In this document: piece by piece, positions 26,799 to 35,540 of the stretch
Layout of the letters: every line of letters starts with the position of its first letter
Numbering within the stretch: position 1 is the first letter of the stretch
Translations under genes and position numbers: made by a program
From: an uncultured Verrucomicrobia subdivision 3 bacterium
Lineage (GTDB): Bacteria; Verrucomicrobiota; Verrucomicrobiia; Limisphaerales; UBA11358
Assembly: GCA_903944085.1 (NCBI GenBank)
Contig: CAJAQO010000033.1
Span: forward strand, 35,233 to 99,232
Direction of reading: 5' to 3'
Length of the DNA stretch: 64,000 nucleotides
Notes under the pieces: generated by a model
Database searches by the model: none
What the model was told of the DNA's origin: nothing
Seen by the model: only the letters and a program-made list of their open reading frames with translations

Positions 26799-29753
26799 TC
26801 AGCGCTTCTCCAGCTTGCCGCCGCTTTCGCCAGCCACGGTGACGTGATCGAACAGCGTGGAGTTCAGCACGGAGTTGTTGTGCGCGGTCAAGGCGAGGCC
26901 GATGGACAGATTTCGGTTGAGCGCATTGGTCACGCTGCCGGCGGCGAGCCAGTTTGTGCCATCGGCGGAAACGTAGCCGTTGAAGACATTTCCGAGGCGC
27001 GCGAGCTTGAACCAGCGCGGAAGCTTCGCTTCGGGGCCGTCGGCGCTGGCGCTGGCGGCGTCGGCCGTGGCGCGCGATTGCAGCACGGAGCCGCCCTGGC
27101 CCGTCACCGCGAGGAAAACATATTTCGCGCCGGCGGAATCATTTTCGCGCAGCATCACGCCGGCTTTGGCCCACGGGTCGGTGTATTGCACGGAGACGAC
27201 GCGCGCAACGATGCTGCCATCGCCCGCGAGCATCCGGCTGGCGAAATGAAACGCATCGGCGCTCTCCCAAATGTCGCCGCCGGAAGCGAGCAGGTTGAAA
27301 CCGCCGTTGAGAAAATCCGCCTCGCCGCTCACGCCGACATTGCCGATGTCCGCGCTGCTCCAGCCTTTGGGCAGCGTCGGCGGCTTGGCGCGCTGCGTCA
27401 TGATCCATTTGCCGATGACGGCAACGGCTTTGTCGTCCACCACATTTTTGCCGAGCGGCGGCATCTGGTTTTCCCCCACGCGGCTGACGCGATAAAACAA
27501 AATGGATTTGTTGGTGTCGCCGGGGACGATCACTTTCGCGCCCGCAATGCCAAGCTGGTTGGCGACGGGGCCGTTGATGAGATTTTGCTTTTTGAGCGGC
27601 GTGTCAAAGCGCGCGTCGAAGAACGCGCCGGCACCGCCGGGGCGATGGCACATCGAGCAATTGGCGTCGAGGTAGGAGCGGACGCGAAATTCCGGCGCGG
27701 CGGCGGAGTTGGTAATGTTGGCGAGGCGCGGATAGTGGAAAATTTTCCGGTCGTCAAACGCGGCGTCGAAAATTCCAAGCTGGCCGAGCGCGTGGAGCTG
27801 ATTGTCGGCGACGCCGTTGGGATATTTGAAACTGCCATTGAGCTGGCGCGTCTTGAGCCCGAGCACGCCGCCGCTCGCGGGCGTGTGGCAGGTGAGACAA
27901 TCCTGACGACCGGGATAAAACCAGTTCTGCGTGCGCGTGCCAGCGGCGGTCTTGATTTCAATCGGCTCGGTGAGGCCGGCGATGACGAGGTCGGCATCGG
28001 AATTGTCCGCGCGCCATTTGTAGCTCGCACCATAGACATAACCGTTCGTGTCGCGGACGAGGAGGCGCGTTTCGAGCCGGCGGAGAATTTGCGGATGCAT
28101 TTCGTCCACCGGCAGCTCAAAATGTTTTACAAAGACCGCGCCGGCGGGAAAGGTCCATTCGCCATTCGCGGTGAAGCCGATGGCGGTGTTTGTCGGAATG
28201 GTGAACCAGCGGGTTTTCACCGCGCCATCGGACCACAGCGGCGAGTTGACGGTGTAAGGAATGAGAAAATTTGCCGGCGACAGGTTCGTGAGGTCGGCGA
28301 ACACGCCGGTCTGCGAAATCAGCTTGGGCATCACGCGCGTTGGCGGCGGTGGCCCGCCGCGTTGGAGCTTGAAGATGCGTCCGCCGATGCTGCTCATCTG
28401 GCAGAAATAAATTTCGCCGTCGGCGTCCGTTCCGAAGGAGGACAGGCCGGTGTAATCCGTGCCGGCATTCGGCCCGGTGCCCTTGGGCATGACGCAGAGC
28501 AACGTCTTCTTAACCGGCGTCGCGGTTTCGTCGAGTGCCCAGACGGTGCGCATGACGTTGTCGCCGAAAATATATTTGCCGCCGAGATCCTTCGCGAATT
28601 CCCGGCCGCGATAAACGTAGCCGCCGATGACGGCGCGGCCGTCGGTATGGGGATAATCCAGCAGCGGGCCGCGGCTGATGCCGATGAAGGGCGGCACCAT
28701 TTTGCCGAGATTGCCTTCGCAACGATTCCACTGGAAGTTCAGCCCGGACTCGCCAGGCTCGATCACGTCAATTTCCTCGCGCGAACTCTCGCCGACGTCG
28801 CCGATGAATATCTTTCCGCTCGGCGCATCGTAAGTCATGCGGTGCGGACTGCGCAGGCCGAGGCAGAAAAACTCCTCGAGCACGTTTGACTGACCGACGA
28901 AGGGATTGTCATTCGGAATAAAATAATTCGCGGTGAACCCGCCGGTCGGCTGGCGCGGTGGCGCATGGCTCACGTCGCCGCGACAATCCACGTCAATGCG
29001 GAAGACGCCGGAGTAAAGACTCTTGTTGATGATCTGGTCGTTGTCGCCGACGGAATTGTCGCCGTCGGTCCAGTAAAGAAACCCGTTGGTCGGATGAAAA
29101 AACATTCCGCCGCCATGATGCCAGACGGTTTGATTCGTGAGGTCCACGAAAATTTTCACCGAGTCGGGAATGGCGATGCCGTTCGCGTCGAGCGTGTAGC
29201 GCTCCAGCCGGTCGTGGTAAGTGTCGGGCAGATTGGGCACGGGCCGCGTCGTCGGCGAACCGGCGACGGTTCCAGGTTTGACCCAAGTGTAATAGACGAA
29301 CAGGAAATGATTGGTCGCGAAGCCCGGATGAAACGCGATGCCGAGCAGCCCGGAATCATCCCAGCCCTGGCACTGGTTGCTGAGGTCGAGGACGAGTTTC
29401 TTTGCGCTCGCGCCGGGAGCATTTTGAAACGACCACACGCGGCCTTCGCGTTCCCAAACACAAAGTTGATCGGTGCCGGGAATGGAAGTCAGGCCGACGC
29501 TGTTGGTGAAGAGCAGATGGGTGAAGGCGTTGACCGCCGACCAGTTGCCGGAAATGCTGGGCGCCACTTCGGGCATCAGGCCGTTGAGAAACGCGCCGGC
29601 GCACGGGCGGTTGGTGAGGCCGAAGTTTTTTTCCGTGACGACGGGCTTGGCTCCGGCAGACAAAAAGAGACTGCCCGACAAAACGAGGAGCAGAATCCAT
29701 TGGCGGTTTTTGAAGAACGACTTGATCACAGCCCGAACGCGGACAGGTTCCAT
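26799..29753 (-). CDS. secreted glucose/sorbosone dehydrogenase-like protein with two CXXCH haem sites
   Basis: 984 residues; a membrane/signal segment at about 16-35 (RQWILLLVLSGSLFLSAGA) follows a basic N-terminus. Residues about 70-470 are a six-bladed quinoprotein-type propeller (LGIAFHPGFATNHFLFVYYT, WHHGGGMFF, DGDNSVGDNDQ, GLRSPHRMTYD, IGDVGESSREEIDVI). Residues about 490-790 contain two c-type haem motifs, CLTCH and CSMCH, in a DUF-like region found in planctomycete and verrucomicrobial proteins. Residues about 795-975 are a sandwich domain (GDGSIVARVVS, DPWAKAGVMLRE, FKLARLGNVFNGYVS) shared with the protein at 59239. Likely a periplasmic oxidase or dehydrogenase of sugars passing electrons to haem; substrate unknown. 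It would need the CcsA/ResB system. Confidence 0.85.
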   Translation of the reverse strand: MEPVRVRAVIKSFFKNRQWILLLVLSGSLFLSAGAKPVVTEKNFGLTNRPCAGAFLNGLMPEVAPSISGNWSAVNAFTHLLFTNSVGLTSIPGTDQLCVWEREGRVWSFQNAPGASAKKLVLDLSNQCQGWDDSGLLGIAFHPGFATNHFLFVYYTWVKPGTVAGSPTTRPVPNLPDTYHDRLERYTLDANGIAIPDSVKIFVDLTNQTVWHHGGGMFFHPTNGFLYWTDGDNSVGDNDQIINKSLYSGVFRIDVDCRGDVSHAPPRQPTGGFTANYFIPNDNPFVGQSNVLEEFFCLGLRSPHRMTYDAPSGKIFIGDVGESSREEIDVIEPGESGLNFQWNRCEGNLGKMVPPFIGISRGPLLDYPHTDGRAVIGGYVYRGREFAKDLGGKYIFGDNVMRTVWALDETATPVKKTLLCVMPKGTGPNAGTDYTGLSSFGTDADGEIYFCQMSSIGGRIFKLQRGGPPPPTRVMPKLISQTGVFADLTNLSPANFLIPYTVNSPLWSDGAVKTRWFTIPTNTAIGFTANGEWTFPAGAVFVKHFELPVDEMHPQILRRLETRLLVRDTNGYVYGASYKWRADNSDADLVIAGLTEPIEIKTAAGTRTQNWFYPGRQDCLTCHTPASGGVLGLKTRQLNGSFKYPNGVADNQLHALGQLGIFDAAFDDRKIFHYPRLANITNSAAAPEFRVRSYLDANCSMCHRPGGAGAFFDARFDTPLKKQNLINGPVANQLGIAGAKVIVPGDTNKSILFYRVSRVGENQMPPLGKNVVDDKAVAVIGKWIMTQRAKPPTLPKGWSSADIGNVGVSGEADFLNGGFNLLASGGDIWESADAFHFASRMLAGDGSIVARVVSVQYTDPWAKAGVMLRENDSAGAKYVFLAVTGQGGSVLQSRATADAASASADGPEAKLPRWFKLARLGNVFNGYVSADGTNWLAAGSVTNALNRNLSIGLALTAHNNSVLNSTLFDHVTVAGESGGKLEKR

Positions 29754-29792
29754 CCGGGCGGAAGCGGCGTCAATTTATTTCAGGCGCGGGCT

Positions 29793-29827
29793 GACTTTGG
29801 ACTTTGAAGTTTGGACTGAGGACTTTA
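29793..29827. repeat. 7-nt repeat arm (GACTTTG) upstream of hisA
   Basis: Five 7-nt units: GACTTTG, GACTTTG, AAGTTTG, GACTGAG, GACTTTA. The repeat ends 10 bp before the hisA start and has the same unit as the element inside hisA. Confidence 0.75.
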
Positions 29828-29837
29828 GCTTGCAGCG

Positions 29838-30665
29838 ATGTTTCGTCCCTGCATTGACCTGCATGAAGGCAAAGTGAAGCAAATCGTCGGCGGCACGCTC
29901 GGCGCCGCCGGCCTGCGCACGAATTTTGTCTCCGAGCAATCCGCCGCCTGGTTCGCCGAACGCTACCAACGCGACGCGCTTTTCGGCGGCCACGTCATCA
30001 TGCTCGGCGCGGGCAATGAAACCGAGGCGCGCGCCGCGTTGAAAACGTTTCCCGGCGGCTTGCAGATCGGCGGCGGCATCAATGCGGCGAACGCGCGCGG
30101 CTGGCTCGACGCCGGCGCTTCGCACGTCATCGTCACGAGCTGGGTTTTCCGCGAAGGCCGCGTGGATTGGACGCGGCTGGAAGAACTCGTCAAAGCCATC
30201 GGCAAAGACAAACTCGTGCTCGACTTGAGCTGCCGGAAACAAGTCCAAAGGCCAAAATCCAAAGGCCAAAGTGGTGCGGCCGCGAATGACTTTGGACTCG
30301 GGACTTTGGACGTTGGACTGACTTATTTCGTCGTCACCGACCGCTGGCAGAAATTCACCGAACTGGTCGTGAGTGCGGAAACGCTGAAAAAGTTCTCGGC
30401 GTGCTGCGCGGAATTTTTAATTCACGCCGTGGATGTGGAAGGCTTGTGCCGGGGCATTGACGGCGAGCTCGTCGAGAAACTTGGCCAATGGTCGCCCATC
30501 CCGATGACTTACGCGGGCGGCGCGAACTCGCTGGCGGACTTGGAGTCGGTCACGCGATTAGGGCAGGGGAAGGTTGATTTGACGATCGGCTCCGCCCTGG
30601 ACATCTTCGGCGGCAGCGGCGTGAAATATGACGACTGTGTAAAATTCAACCGCCGCCAGAAATAA
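29838..30665 (+). CDS. hisA: eukaryotic-type HisA isomerase with in-frame repeat insertion
   Basis: 275 residues. It begins MFRPCIDLHEGKVKQIVGGT and has IGGGINAANARGWLDAGASH, VIVTSWVF, LVLDLSCRK, FLIHAVDVEGLCRGIDGELV, YAGGANSLADLE, VDLTIGSALDIFGG. This is the eukaryotic HIS6-type isomerase of histidine synthesis (TIGR02129-like), not the common bacterial HisA. In yeast HIS6 the SCRK segment runs almost directly into the W..(T/D)RWQ region; here 27 residues (135-161) are inserted between SCRK and TYFVVTDRWQKF. They are encoded exactly by a fold-back repeat (30240-30320), 81 bp and so in frame. All recognised motifs are intact. Confidence 0.93.
   Translation: MFRPCIDLHEGKVKQIVGGTLGAAGLRTNFVSEQSAAWFAERYQRDALFGGHVIMLGAGNETEARAALKTFPGGLQIGGGINAANARGWLDAGASHVIVTSWVFREGRVDWTRLEELVKAIGKDKLVLDLSCRKQVQRPKSKGQSGAAANDFGLGTLDVGLTYFVVTDRWQKFTELVVSAETLKKFSACCAEFLIHAVDVEGLCRGIDGELVEKLGQWSPIPMTYAGGANSLADLESVTRLGQGKVDLTIGSALDIFGGSGVKYDDCVKFNRRQK
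30240..30320. repeat. fold-back element inserted in frame in hisA
   Basis: Left arm (30240-30271) consists of CCAAAGG/CCAAAAT units with a period of 7. Right arm (30290-30320) consists of GACTTTG-type units and pairs with the left at about 24 of 30 positions. The arms are separated by about 18 bp. Length 81 bp, divisible by three, without a stop codon in the hisA frame. Confidence 0.85.
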
Positions 30666-30698
30666 ATTCCGGCGGCGGCTGGCGATTCAGTTTTTTGT

Positions 30699-31025
30699 TT
30701 AAGCCTTAACCACCTCAATCTTGGTTGGCGTCATCGTCTTTTTGCCGTCCTTTTCCTTGACGGTGCCGGTGACAGTGACCTTTTCAGTGTCCCCGTGGCA
30801 AACCGGATCGTGCGCGGCTTTGCTGACGTCGTTTTGCTTCAGGTAATAGTTGACCGTCTTGCCGTCCTCCATGACTTGCACCACATTCTGGCATTTATCG
30901 GTTTCATGCAGCGTGCATTTGCCGCAAACCATGTTTCCGGTGATGGTCACGTCCTTGTTGTCGGCGGCCAAAGCCGCAGATGTGAGCGCGATTCCCGCCA
31001 GCAAGGCGGCAATGTATTTTTTCAT
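30699..31025 (-). CDS. small secreted cysteine-containing protein
   Basis: 108 residues with a signal peptide (MKKYIAALLAGIALTSAALA). The mature part has VCGKCTLHETDKCQNVV and a later DPVCHGD, four cysteines that could bind metal or form disulfides, followed by a Thr/Lys-rich beta-strand tail (KVTVTGTVKEKDGKK). It looks like a DUF6370-type secreted protein, but I am not certain of the family. It converges with hisA, 33 bp apart. Confidence 0.75.
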   Translation of the reverse strand: MKKYIAALLAGIALTSAALAADNKDVTITGNMVCGKCTLHETDKCQNVVQVMEDGKTVNYYLKQNDVSKAAHDPVCHGDTEKVTVTGTVKEKDGKKTMTPTKIEVVKA

Positions 31026-31136
31026 AGGTTTATCAGTGTTTAGTTTGGTTTATTAGCTACCACGAATGAGACATTAAGCGCGTATTTTCGTTCAGTCAAA
31101 CCGCCTGCGGCCGGGACGCTGACCGGGCGGCCAAGG

Positions 31137-33056
31137 TCAGGGGACTTTTTGAATCCGGAAAAACTGCCGGGGTGACGCGGGATTGTAGGGATTGGCGACG
31201 GAGCCGGTGGCGGTCGTCGGCAAAATGGGATTGCCAAACCGGGTCCAGTTGGTGCCGGCGAGGTTCGTGGAGCTTTGCAGTTCGTAAAGCTCGTAAGCCT
31301 TGGCCTGCCATTGCAGCACGTTGGTTTTGATGAGCGTGAGGCGCTCGGCGGAAGTGCCGTTCGTCGGGTTCATGCCGGCAATGTATTCCTGCAAATTCGT
31401 CAGTTTATCGCCATCGGCATCATCGTTCGCGCGGGATTTGTCGCCCGCTGACGGAGCCGTGTGGCCGAAATAAGTCGCCATCCAAGCGTCCGGGATGCCA
31501 TCGGACGCGGGTGAGTCGGAATCGGGATTCAGCGAAATCGTCCGGACGGTGATGTAAGGCGAGGCGTTCGTGCCGTCATAAAACCGGGCGTATAGCAGAT
31601 CGTAATAGCTGCTACTGGCTGGGTCAGCTCGCGGCTCCGCGTAATAAGCCGAGGGGGCAAAGCTGACGAGGTTGCTCCTTACGGAAAAATTACCGGCCCC
31701 AGCCGTGGCATTGGTAACGGTGAAAGTCAGACTGGTGGATTGGAGATCGTAGCCGCGCAATTGAATTTGATTGATGCCCGAAATGTTCGTCACCGGGCCA
31801 TACGGCGACGTGGTGATGTCCATGACGCGCGAATACGAATACGGCGGCGTGTTGAACGGATGCACGGTGCGAATGACGTTGGTGTCGTAGCTGTTCAATT
31901 GCGCGCCGCGTCCGTCCGCGTGCGCCAGGAAATACATGATGGAATTGGTCAGCACCGGATCATTGGTGAGGATGTTGCTGGAATGCGCCAAGCCGAGGAC
32001 ATGACCGACTTCGTGGGTCAGCACTTCAGTGAAGGTTGAAAGCGTCTGCATGACCACATTTGTGTGCTTGAGGACGACAAAGCCGCACTGGCCCTGGTTG
32101 AATTCGACGCCCGCCACATTGCCGCCCGAACCCCAATTGGCATTGGTCAATAAGCCCACATTGTAATAGCTGCCGCCTTCGCCCAAAATATTGCCCGCCG
32201 GAATGTAGTTGTAAAAGTCGTGAAGCTGAATGCGGAAAACGCCGTCGTAATTGGTGAAGTAGAACGAGGCTTGGCCAAAATTCGTTGTCCCGGCAAATAC
32301 AAATTTGAAACTGCTCGCCGCCGCCCAGACGGACAGGGCATTGCTCACCGCATTCAACGCATTGGGCAGCGTGATGCCCGACGGCAGATAGGTCGCATCC
32401 ACGAGATACGGAATCAGTTCGCCGCGATCCGGCATGGGGTAGCGTGATGGCACGCCATACGAATCTACCAGCAGCCCGTTAGTCGAAGCGCCGCTGTTGT
32501 CGCCGCTCGGAGCCGAGACAAAACCGTCGGGGGAAGCTGTCGCGGCTTGATCGGTGACATCCGCGCCGGAATCATTTCCAGCCAGGATTTTGCGGCGGAG
32601 CTTCGCCAGCAGATTTTGATGTTCAGCCACCAACGCGCCGAGTTTATTCCGTTGCAATTTGACGACGCCAGCCTCGCCTTGGGCGACGGACAAGGTGCCG
32701 TCGCTCCGGCGCGAAACAAACAGCACACCTTCCTCGCCAGCCAGAAACCGGGGCGAACCGTCGTCCGTCATGCCCATCCCGTCCACTTCACCGCCGTGCT
32801 GCACCACTTGGATCACCGGCGGAAATTTGCCTTTCAACGCCTCATCCACGCGCAGGCGTGTCCGGGTGCAAATCAAGCCGGCGGAATTTTTATAGGATCG
32901 CGAATCCAGCACGGTTCCGCGAAAAACGGCGGGCGCGGACTGAAGCTGTTCGTCCAGCGTCAGCGGCAGCACGGAGGTGGCGACGGCGCGCCGCAATTCC
33001 AAGCAGGAAATCGCCAGCAGCAGGAGCAAGGTCATTGGTCGCATGCGGCAAACCAT
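31137..33056 (-). CDS. secreted matrixin-type zinc metalloprotease
   Basis: 639 residues from ATG 33056 (33044 is an equally possible start). I avoid the longer frame to 33101 because it overlaps the upstream gene. The signal segment is RPMTLLLLLAISCLE. A domain at about 30-130 (VFRGTVLDSRSYKN, LRVDEALKGKFPP) is followed by the catalytic region: LSVWAAASSFKFVFAG and the zinc motif HEVGHVLGLAH (HExxHxxGxxH) near residue 370. The C-terminal tail carries ELQSSTNLAGTNWTRFG and ends FFRIQKVP, the module shared with the proteins at 1851 and 59239. Likely an extracellular protease. Confidence 0.88.
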   Translation of the reverse strand: MVCRMRPMTLLLLLAISCLELRRAVATSVLPLTLDEQLQSAPAVFRGTVLDSRSYKNSAGLICTRTRLRVDEALKGKFPPVIQVVQHGGEVDGMGMTDDGSPRFLAGEEGVLFVSRRSDGTLSVAQGEAGVVKLQRNKLGALVAEHQNLLAKLRRKILAGNDSGADVTDQAATASPDGFVSAPSGDNSGASTNGLLVDSYGVPSRYPMPDRGELIPYLVDATYLPSGITLPNALNAVSNALSVWAAASSFKFVFAGTTNFGQASFYFTNYDGVFRIQLHDFYNYIPAGNILGEGGSYYNVGLLTNANWGSGGNVAGVEFNQGQCGFVVLKHTNVVMQTLSTFTEVLTHEVGHVLGLAHSSNILTNDPVLTNSIMYFLAHADGRGAQLNSYDTNVIRTVHPFNTPPYSYSRVMDITTSPYGPVTNISGINQIQLRGYDLQSTSLTFTVTNATAGAGNFSVRSNLVSFAPSAYYAEPRADPASSSYYDLLYARFYDGTNASPYITVRTISLNPDSDSPASDGIPDAWMATYFGHTAPSAGDKSRANDDADGDKLTNLQEYIAGMNPTNGTSAERLTLIKTNVLQWQAKAYELYELQSSTNLAGTNWTRFGNPILPTTATGSVANPYNPASPRQFFRIQKVP

Positions 33057-33075
33057 AACCTTGGATTCCAAAAAC

Positions 33076-33600
33076 TCAACCAGCTTTCGGCTCCGCGGCA
33101 AACAACTCGGCGATCACGATTTGAAATTGCGGAATCAACTTTTCCGCCAGCACTTCGCGGCCGGCCAGAATGCCGTGCAGTTTCAGTCCGAATTCAAAGC
33201 CGTGGTAAATTTCCACGTTGTCGTAGCGCGGATCAATCACCCACAAACGCGGCACGCGGATTTTTTCGTAAAACTCTTTTTTCAAGACCGTGTCGGCGTG
33301 ATGATCGTCGCGGCTGATGATTTCGACGGCGAGAAACAGCTTGCCGCTGGCGGCGGTCACGAGCGCGAGGTCGGGGCAAAGCGTCGAGATGCGGGAAACC
33401 TGCACCTGCGTGCGCGGCGCGAGCAGTTGCGTGGTGGCGAGGCCGTTGATGCCGGCGGCCATCTCGCGGTGCAATCGCCGGCAGATGGTTTCGTGCCGCT
33501 CGCCGGGCGCGCAACGCGGCAGCGTCGCGCCATCGAGGATTTCTTCGTAGGGCCGGCTCACCCGGAAAGCAAAGCAGTGTTTGCCGCGCGCCGCAAGCAA
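33076..33600 (-). CDS. Uma2-family (DUF820) PD-(D/E)XK nuclease-like protein
   Basis: 174 residues. The sequence YEEILDGATLPRCAPGERH, CPDLALV, KLFLAVEIISRDDHHADTVL, KKEFYEKIRVPRLWVIDP matches the Uma2 layout: the PD strand, the E(I/V)xS strand and a downstream Lys helix. This fold is common as solitary, often multicopy proteins of unknown role in bacteria with large genomes. It precedes the protease gene on the same strand by 19 bp and diverges from rpsP. Another frame starts at 33655 with a plausible N-terminus, so a small frameshift near the start cannot be excluded. Confidence 0.75.
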   Translation of the reverse strand: MLAARGKHCFAFRVSRPYEEILDGATLPRCAPGERHETICRRLHREMAAGINGLATTQLLAPRTQVQVSRISTLCPDLALVTAASGKLFLAVEIISRDDHHADTVLKKEFYEKIRVPRLWVIDPRYDNVEIYHGFEFGLKLHGILAGREVLAEKLIPQFQIVIAELFAAEPKAG

Positions 33601-33672
33601 CCAATTTTTCCGAAATCAAGGCTTGCAAAGCATCCGTTGCCCCGGTAGTTTTCATGCTCTTTTGAAAAATTT

Positions 33673-33936
33673 ATGTCTGTAAAAATTCGCATGAAACGGG
33701 TCGGCACGAAAAACACCCCGGTGTATCGCATTGTGGTGGCCGACAGCCGCAGCCCGCGCGATGGCAAGTGCATCGAGGAAATCGGCACCTATCAGCCGCT
33801 CAAGCCGGGCGAGAATTTCACGCTCAAGCTGGACCGCGCCCAATACTGGGTCAGCAAAGGCGCGCAGCCGAGCGACACCGTGGCCAGCTTCATCAAGAAG
33901 GCGGTCAAGGCGGCTCCGGCAGCGGTGGCGGCTTAA
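33673..33936 (+). CDS. rpsP: 30S ribosomal protein S16
   Basis: 87 residues. [41 protein letters not shown] and [17 protein letters not shown] are diagnostic. It is a component of the small ribosomal subunit, needed for its assembly. First gene of the set rpsP-khpA-trmD-rplS; 11 bp before khpA. Ala-rich tail AAPAAVAA. Confidence 0.98.
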   Translation: MSVKIRMKRVGTKNTPVYRIVVADSRSPRDGKCIEEIGTYQPLKPGENFTLKLDRAQYWVSKGAQPSDTVASFIKKAVKAAPAAVAA

Positions 33937-33947
33937 CTTTTTACATC

Positions 33948-34193
33948 ATGCAGGAGTTCCTCGAATTCGTCGTCAAAGGACTCGTGCAGAACCCCGGCGC
34001 GGTGACGGTCACGCCGGTGGAACGCGCGGGCGCGACCATTTACGAACTGCGTCTCGATCCGACAGATGTCGGCAAGATCATCGGCCGCCAGGGCGTGACG
34101 ATTAACGCGATCCGCTCGCTGCTTTTGGCCGGCAGCGCGAAAAAAGGATTGCGCTGTTCGGTGGAGATTGTCGAAGACGGGAAGAAGAATTAA
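33948..34193 (+). CDS. khpA: KH-domain RNA-binding protein
   Basis: 81 residues from ATG 33948. Single KH domain with the loop VGKIIGRQGVTINAIRSLL. KhpA-type proteins bind RNA and often partner KhpB. The gene lies between rpsP and trmD as in many bacteria. Its stop codon falls in the left arm of the fold-back repeat at 34188. The rimM gene usually found next is missing here. Confidence 0.93.
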   Translation: MQEFLEFVVKGLVQNPGAVTVTPVERAGATIYELRLDPTDVGKIIGRQGVTINAIRSLLLAGSAKKGLRCSVEIVEDGKKN

Positions 34194-34267
34194 AAATGCA
34201 AAATTAAAAATGTAAAATGGGCGGCGGCCGGCTGACATTTTTAATTTTTAATTTTTAATTTTGCATT
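34188..34267. repeat. fold-back element between khpA and trmD
   Basis: Left arm (34188-34219) is AATTAAAAATG-type sequence; right arm (34236-34267) is CATTTTTAATTTTT-type with a period of 7. The spacer is about 16 bp and GC-rich. It supplies the stop of khpA and ends 1 bp before the ATG of trmD. Confidence 0.85.
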
Positions 34268-34268
34268 G

Positions 34269-34937
34269 ATGAAAATTGACGTGCTGACCTTGTTTCCGGC
34301 GATGTTCGCCGGGCCGCTGGATGAAAGCATCATCATGCGGGCGCGCAAGTCGGGTTTGCTGGAAATGAAAATCCACCAGTTGCGCGACTGGACGCATGAC
34401 CGGCACAAGACGGTGGACGACCGCCCGTTCGGCGGCGGACCGGGAATGCTGCTGAAGCCGGAACCGATTTTTGAAGCGGTGGAAAGTTTGAAGCGCGAAG
34501 GGACGAAAGTGATTTTGCTTTCGCCCAGCGGCCGAAAATTCGACCAGGCCATCGCGCGCGAACTGGCGCAGGAAAAAGATTTGCTGCTCGTCACGGGACA
34601 TTACGAAGGTTTTGACGAGCGGATTCGGGAAACGCTGGCGGACGATGAATTGTCCATCGGCGATTATGTGCTGACGAACGGCGCGTTGCCCGCGATGGTG
34701 GTGATTGACGCGGTGGCGCGACTGCTGCCCGGAGTTTTGGGTGACGACGAAAGTTCGCGCGATGAGTCGTTCAGCCACGGTTTGCTGGAATATCCGCAAT
34801 GGACGCGGCCGGCGGAATTTCGCGGATTGAAGGTGCCGGACGTTTTGGTTTCCGGCAACCACGCCGAGATTGAAAAATGGCGGCGCGAACAGGCGAAGTC
34901 GCGGACGAAAGAACAGCGACCAGATTTGTTGAAATAA
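34269..34937 (+). CDS. trmD: tRNA (guanine-N1)-methyltransferase
   Basis: 222 residues from ATG 34269. [81 protein letters not shown] and [20 protein letters not shown] are TrmD signatures, including the trefoil-knot SAM site. It methylates G37 of tRNAs reading CNN codons, preventing frameshifts. Length slightly short of the usual 240-250. Followed by rplS after a 73-bp palindromic spacer. Confidence 0.97.
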   Translation: MKIDVLTLFPAMFAGPLDESIIMRARKSGLLEMKIHQLRDWTHDRHKTVDDRPFGGGPGMLLKPEPIFEAVESLKREGTKVILLSPSGRKFDQAIARELAQEKDLLLVTGHYEGFDERIRETLADDELSIGDYVLTNGALPAMVVIDAVARLLPGVLGDDESSRDESFSHGLLEYPQWTRPAEFRGLKVPDVLVSGNHAEIEKWRREQAKSRTKEQRPDLLK

Positions 34938-34940
34938 ATT

Positions 34941-34994
34941 GCAGTGGCGGTCTATGACCGCCGAAAAATCCAGCGACGCTCAAAGAGCGCTGCG
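34941..34994. repeat. two-hairpin palindromic repeat between trmD and rplS
   Basis: GGCGGTC (34946-34952) pairs with GACCGCC (34956-34962), and CAGCG(A)CGCTC pairs with GAGCGCTG in 34971-34993. It is of the same general type as the 82-bp elements. Confidence 0.6.
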
Positions 34995-35010
34995 GCAAAA
35001 TTTAAAAATT

Positions 35011-35385
35011 ATGAACCAGGCATTACAAAAGAAAATTGAATCGGAACAGTTTCGCAAAGACGACGCGAAGTTCAACGTCGGCGACAGCGTCCGCGTGCAT
35101 ACCAAAGTCGTCGAGGGCGACAAGGAACGCATCCAGATCTTCGCCGGTGTGGTCATCGGCAAGCGCGGCACCGGCATGAACGAGACGTTCAGCGTCCGCC
35201 GCATCAGCTACGGCGAAGGCGTGGAGCGTATTTTCCCGCTGCACTCGCCGCGCGTGGACAAGATCGAAGTCGAGCGCCACGGTCAGGTGCGCCGCGCCAA
35301 GCTTACCTACTTGCGCAAACGCCTCGGCAAGGGCGCGACGCTGGTGAACGAAAAGAAAGAAGTCGCCCAAGTTGCGGCCAAGTAA
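35011..35385 (+). CDS. rplS: 50S ribosomal protein L19
   Basis: 124 residues from ATG 35011. [59 protein letters not shown] and [13 protein letters not shown] are typical of L19, which sits at the subunit interface. The upstream frame (MTAEKSS...) is not conserved and lies in the palindromic repeat, so the ATG at 35011 is preferred. Last gene of the set; a strong terminator follows 20 bp later. Confidence 0.98.
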   Translation: MNQALQKKIESEQFRKDDAKFNVGDSVRVHTKVVEGDKERIQIFAGVVIGKRGTGMNETFSVRRISYGEGVERIFPLHSPRVDKIEVERHGQVRRAKLTYLRKRLGKGATLVNEKKEVAQVAAK

Positions 35386-35405
35386 TTTCCAGATGGAATC
35401 TGCAA

Positions 35406-35431
35406 GGCGAGGCTCCGGCCTCGCCTTTTTT
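35406..35431 (+). terminator. Rho-independent terminator after rplS
   Basis: GGCGAGGC (35406-35413), loop TCCG, GCCTCGCC (35418-35425), then six T. A perfect 8-bp GC stem. Confidence 0.92.
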
Positions 35432-35451
35432 ATTCGGCAAAATTTTTGAGG

Positions 35452-35517
35452 GGAGCGCAGAGCCTTGCTCGGCGCGAATTTGGATTTTGCAACTCGCGGA
35501 GCAATGCTCCGCGCTCC
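35452..35517. repeat. 66-bp near-palindrome (GGAGCGC...GCGCTCC)
   Basis: The outer arms GGAGCGC (35452-35458) and GCGCTCC (35511-35517) pair exactly. Inner GAGCCTTGCTC and GAGCAATGCTC are imperfect copies of one hairpin in opposite orientation. It belongs to the family of dispersed palindromes in this window. Confidence 0.75.
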
Positions 35518-35540
35518 ATTTTTCTTGATGCCGCTTGCCG

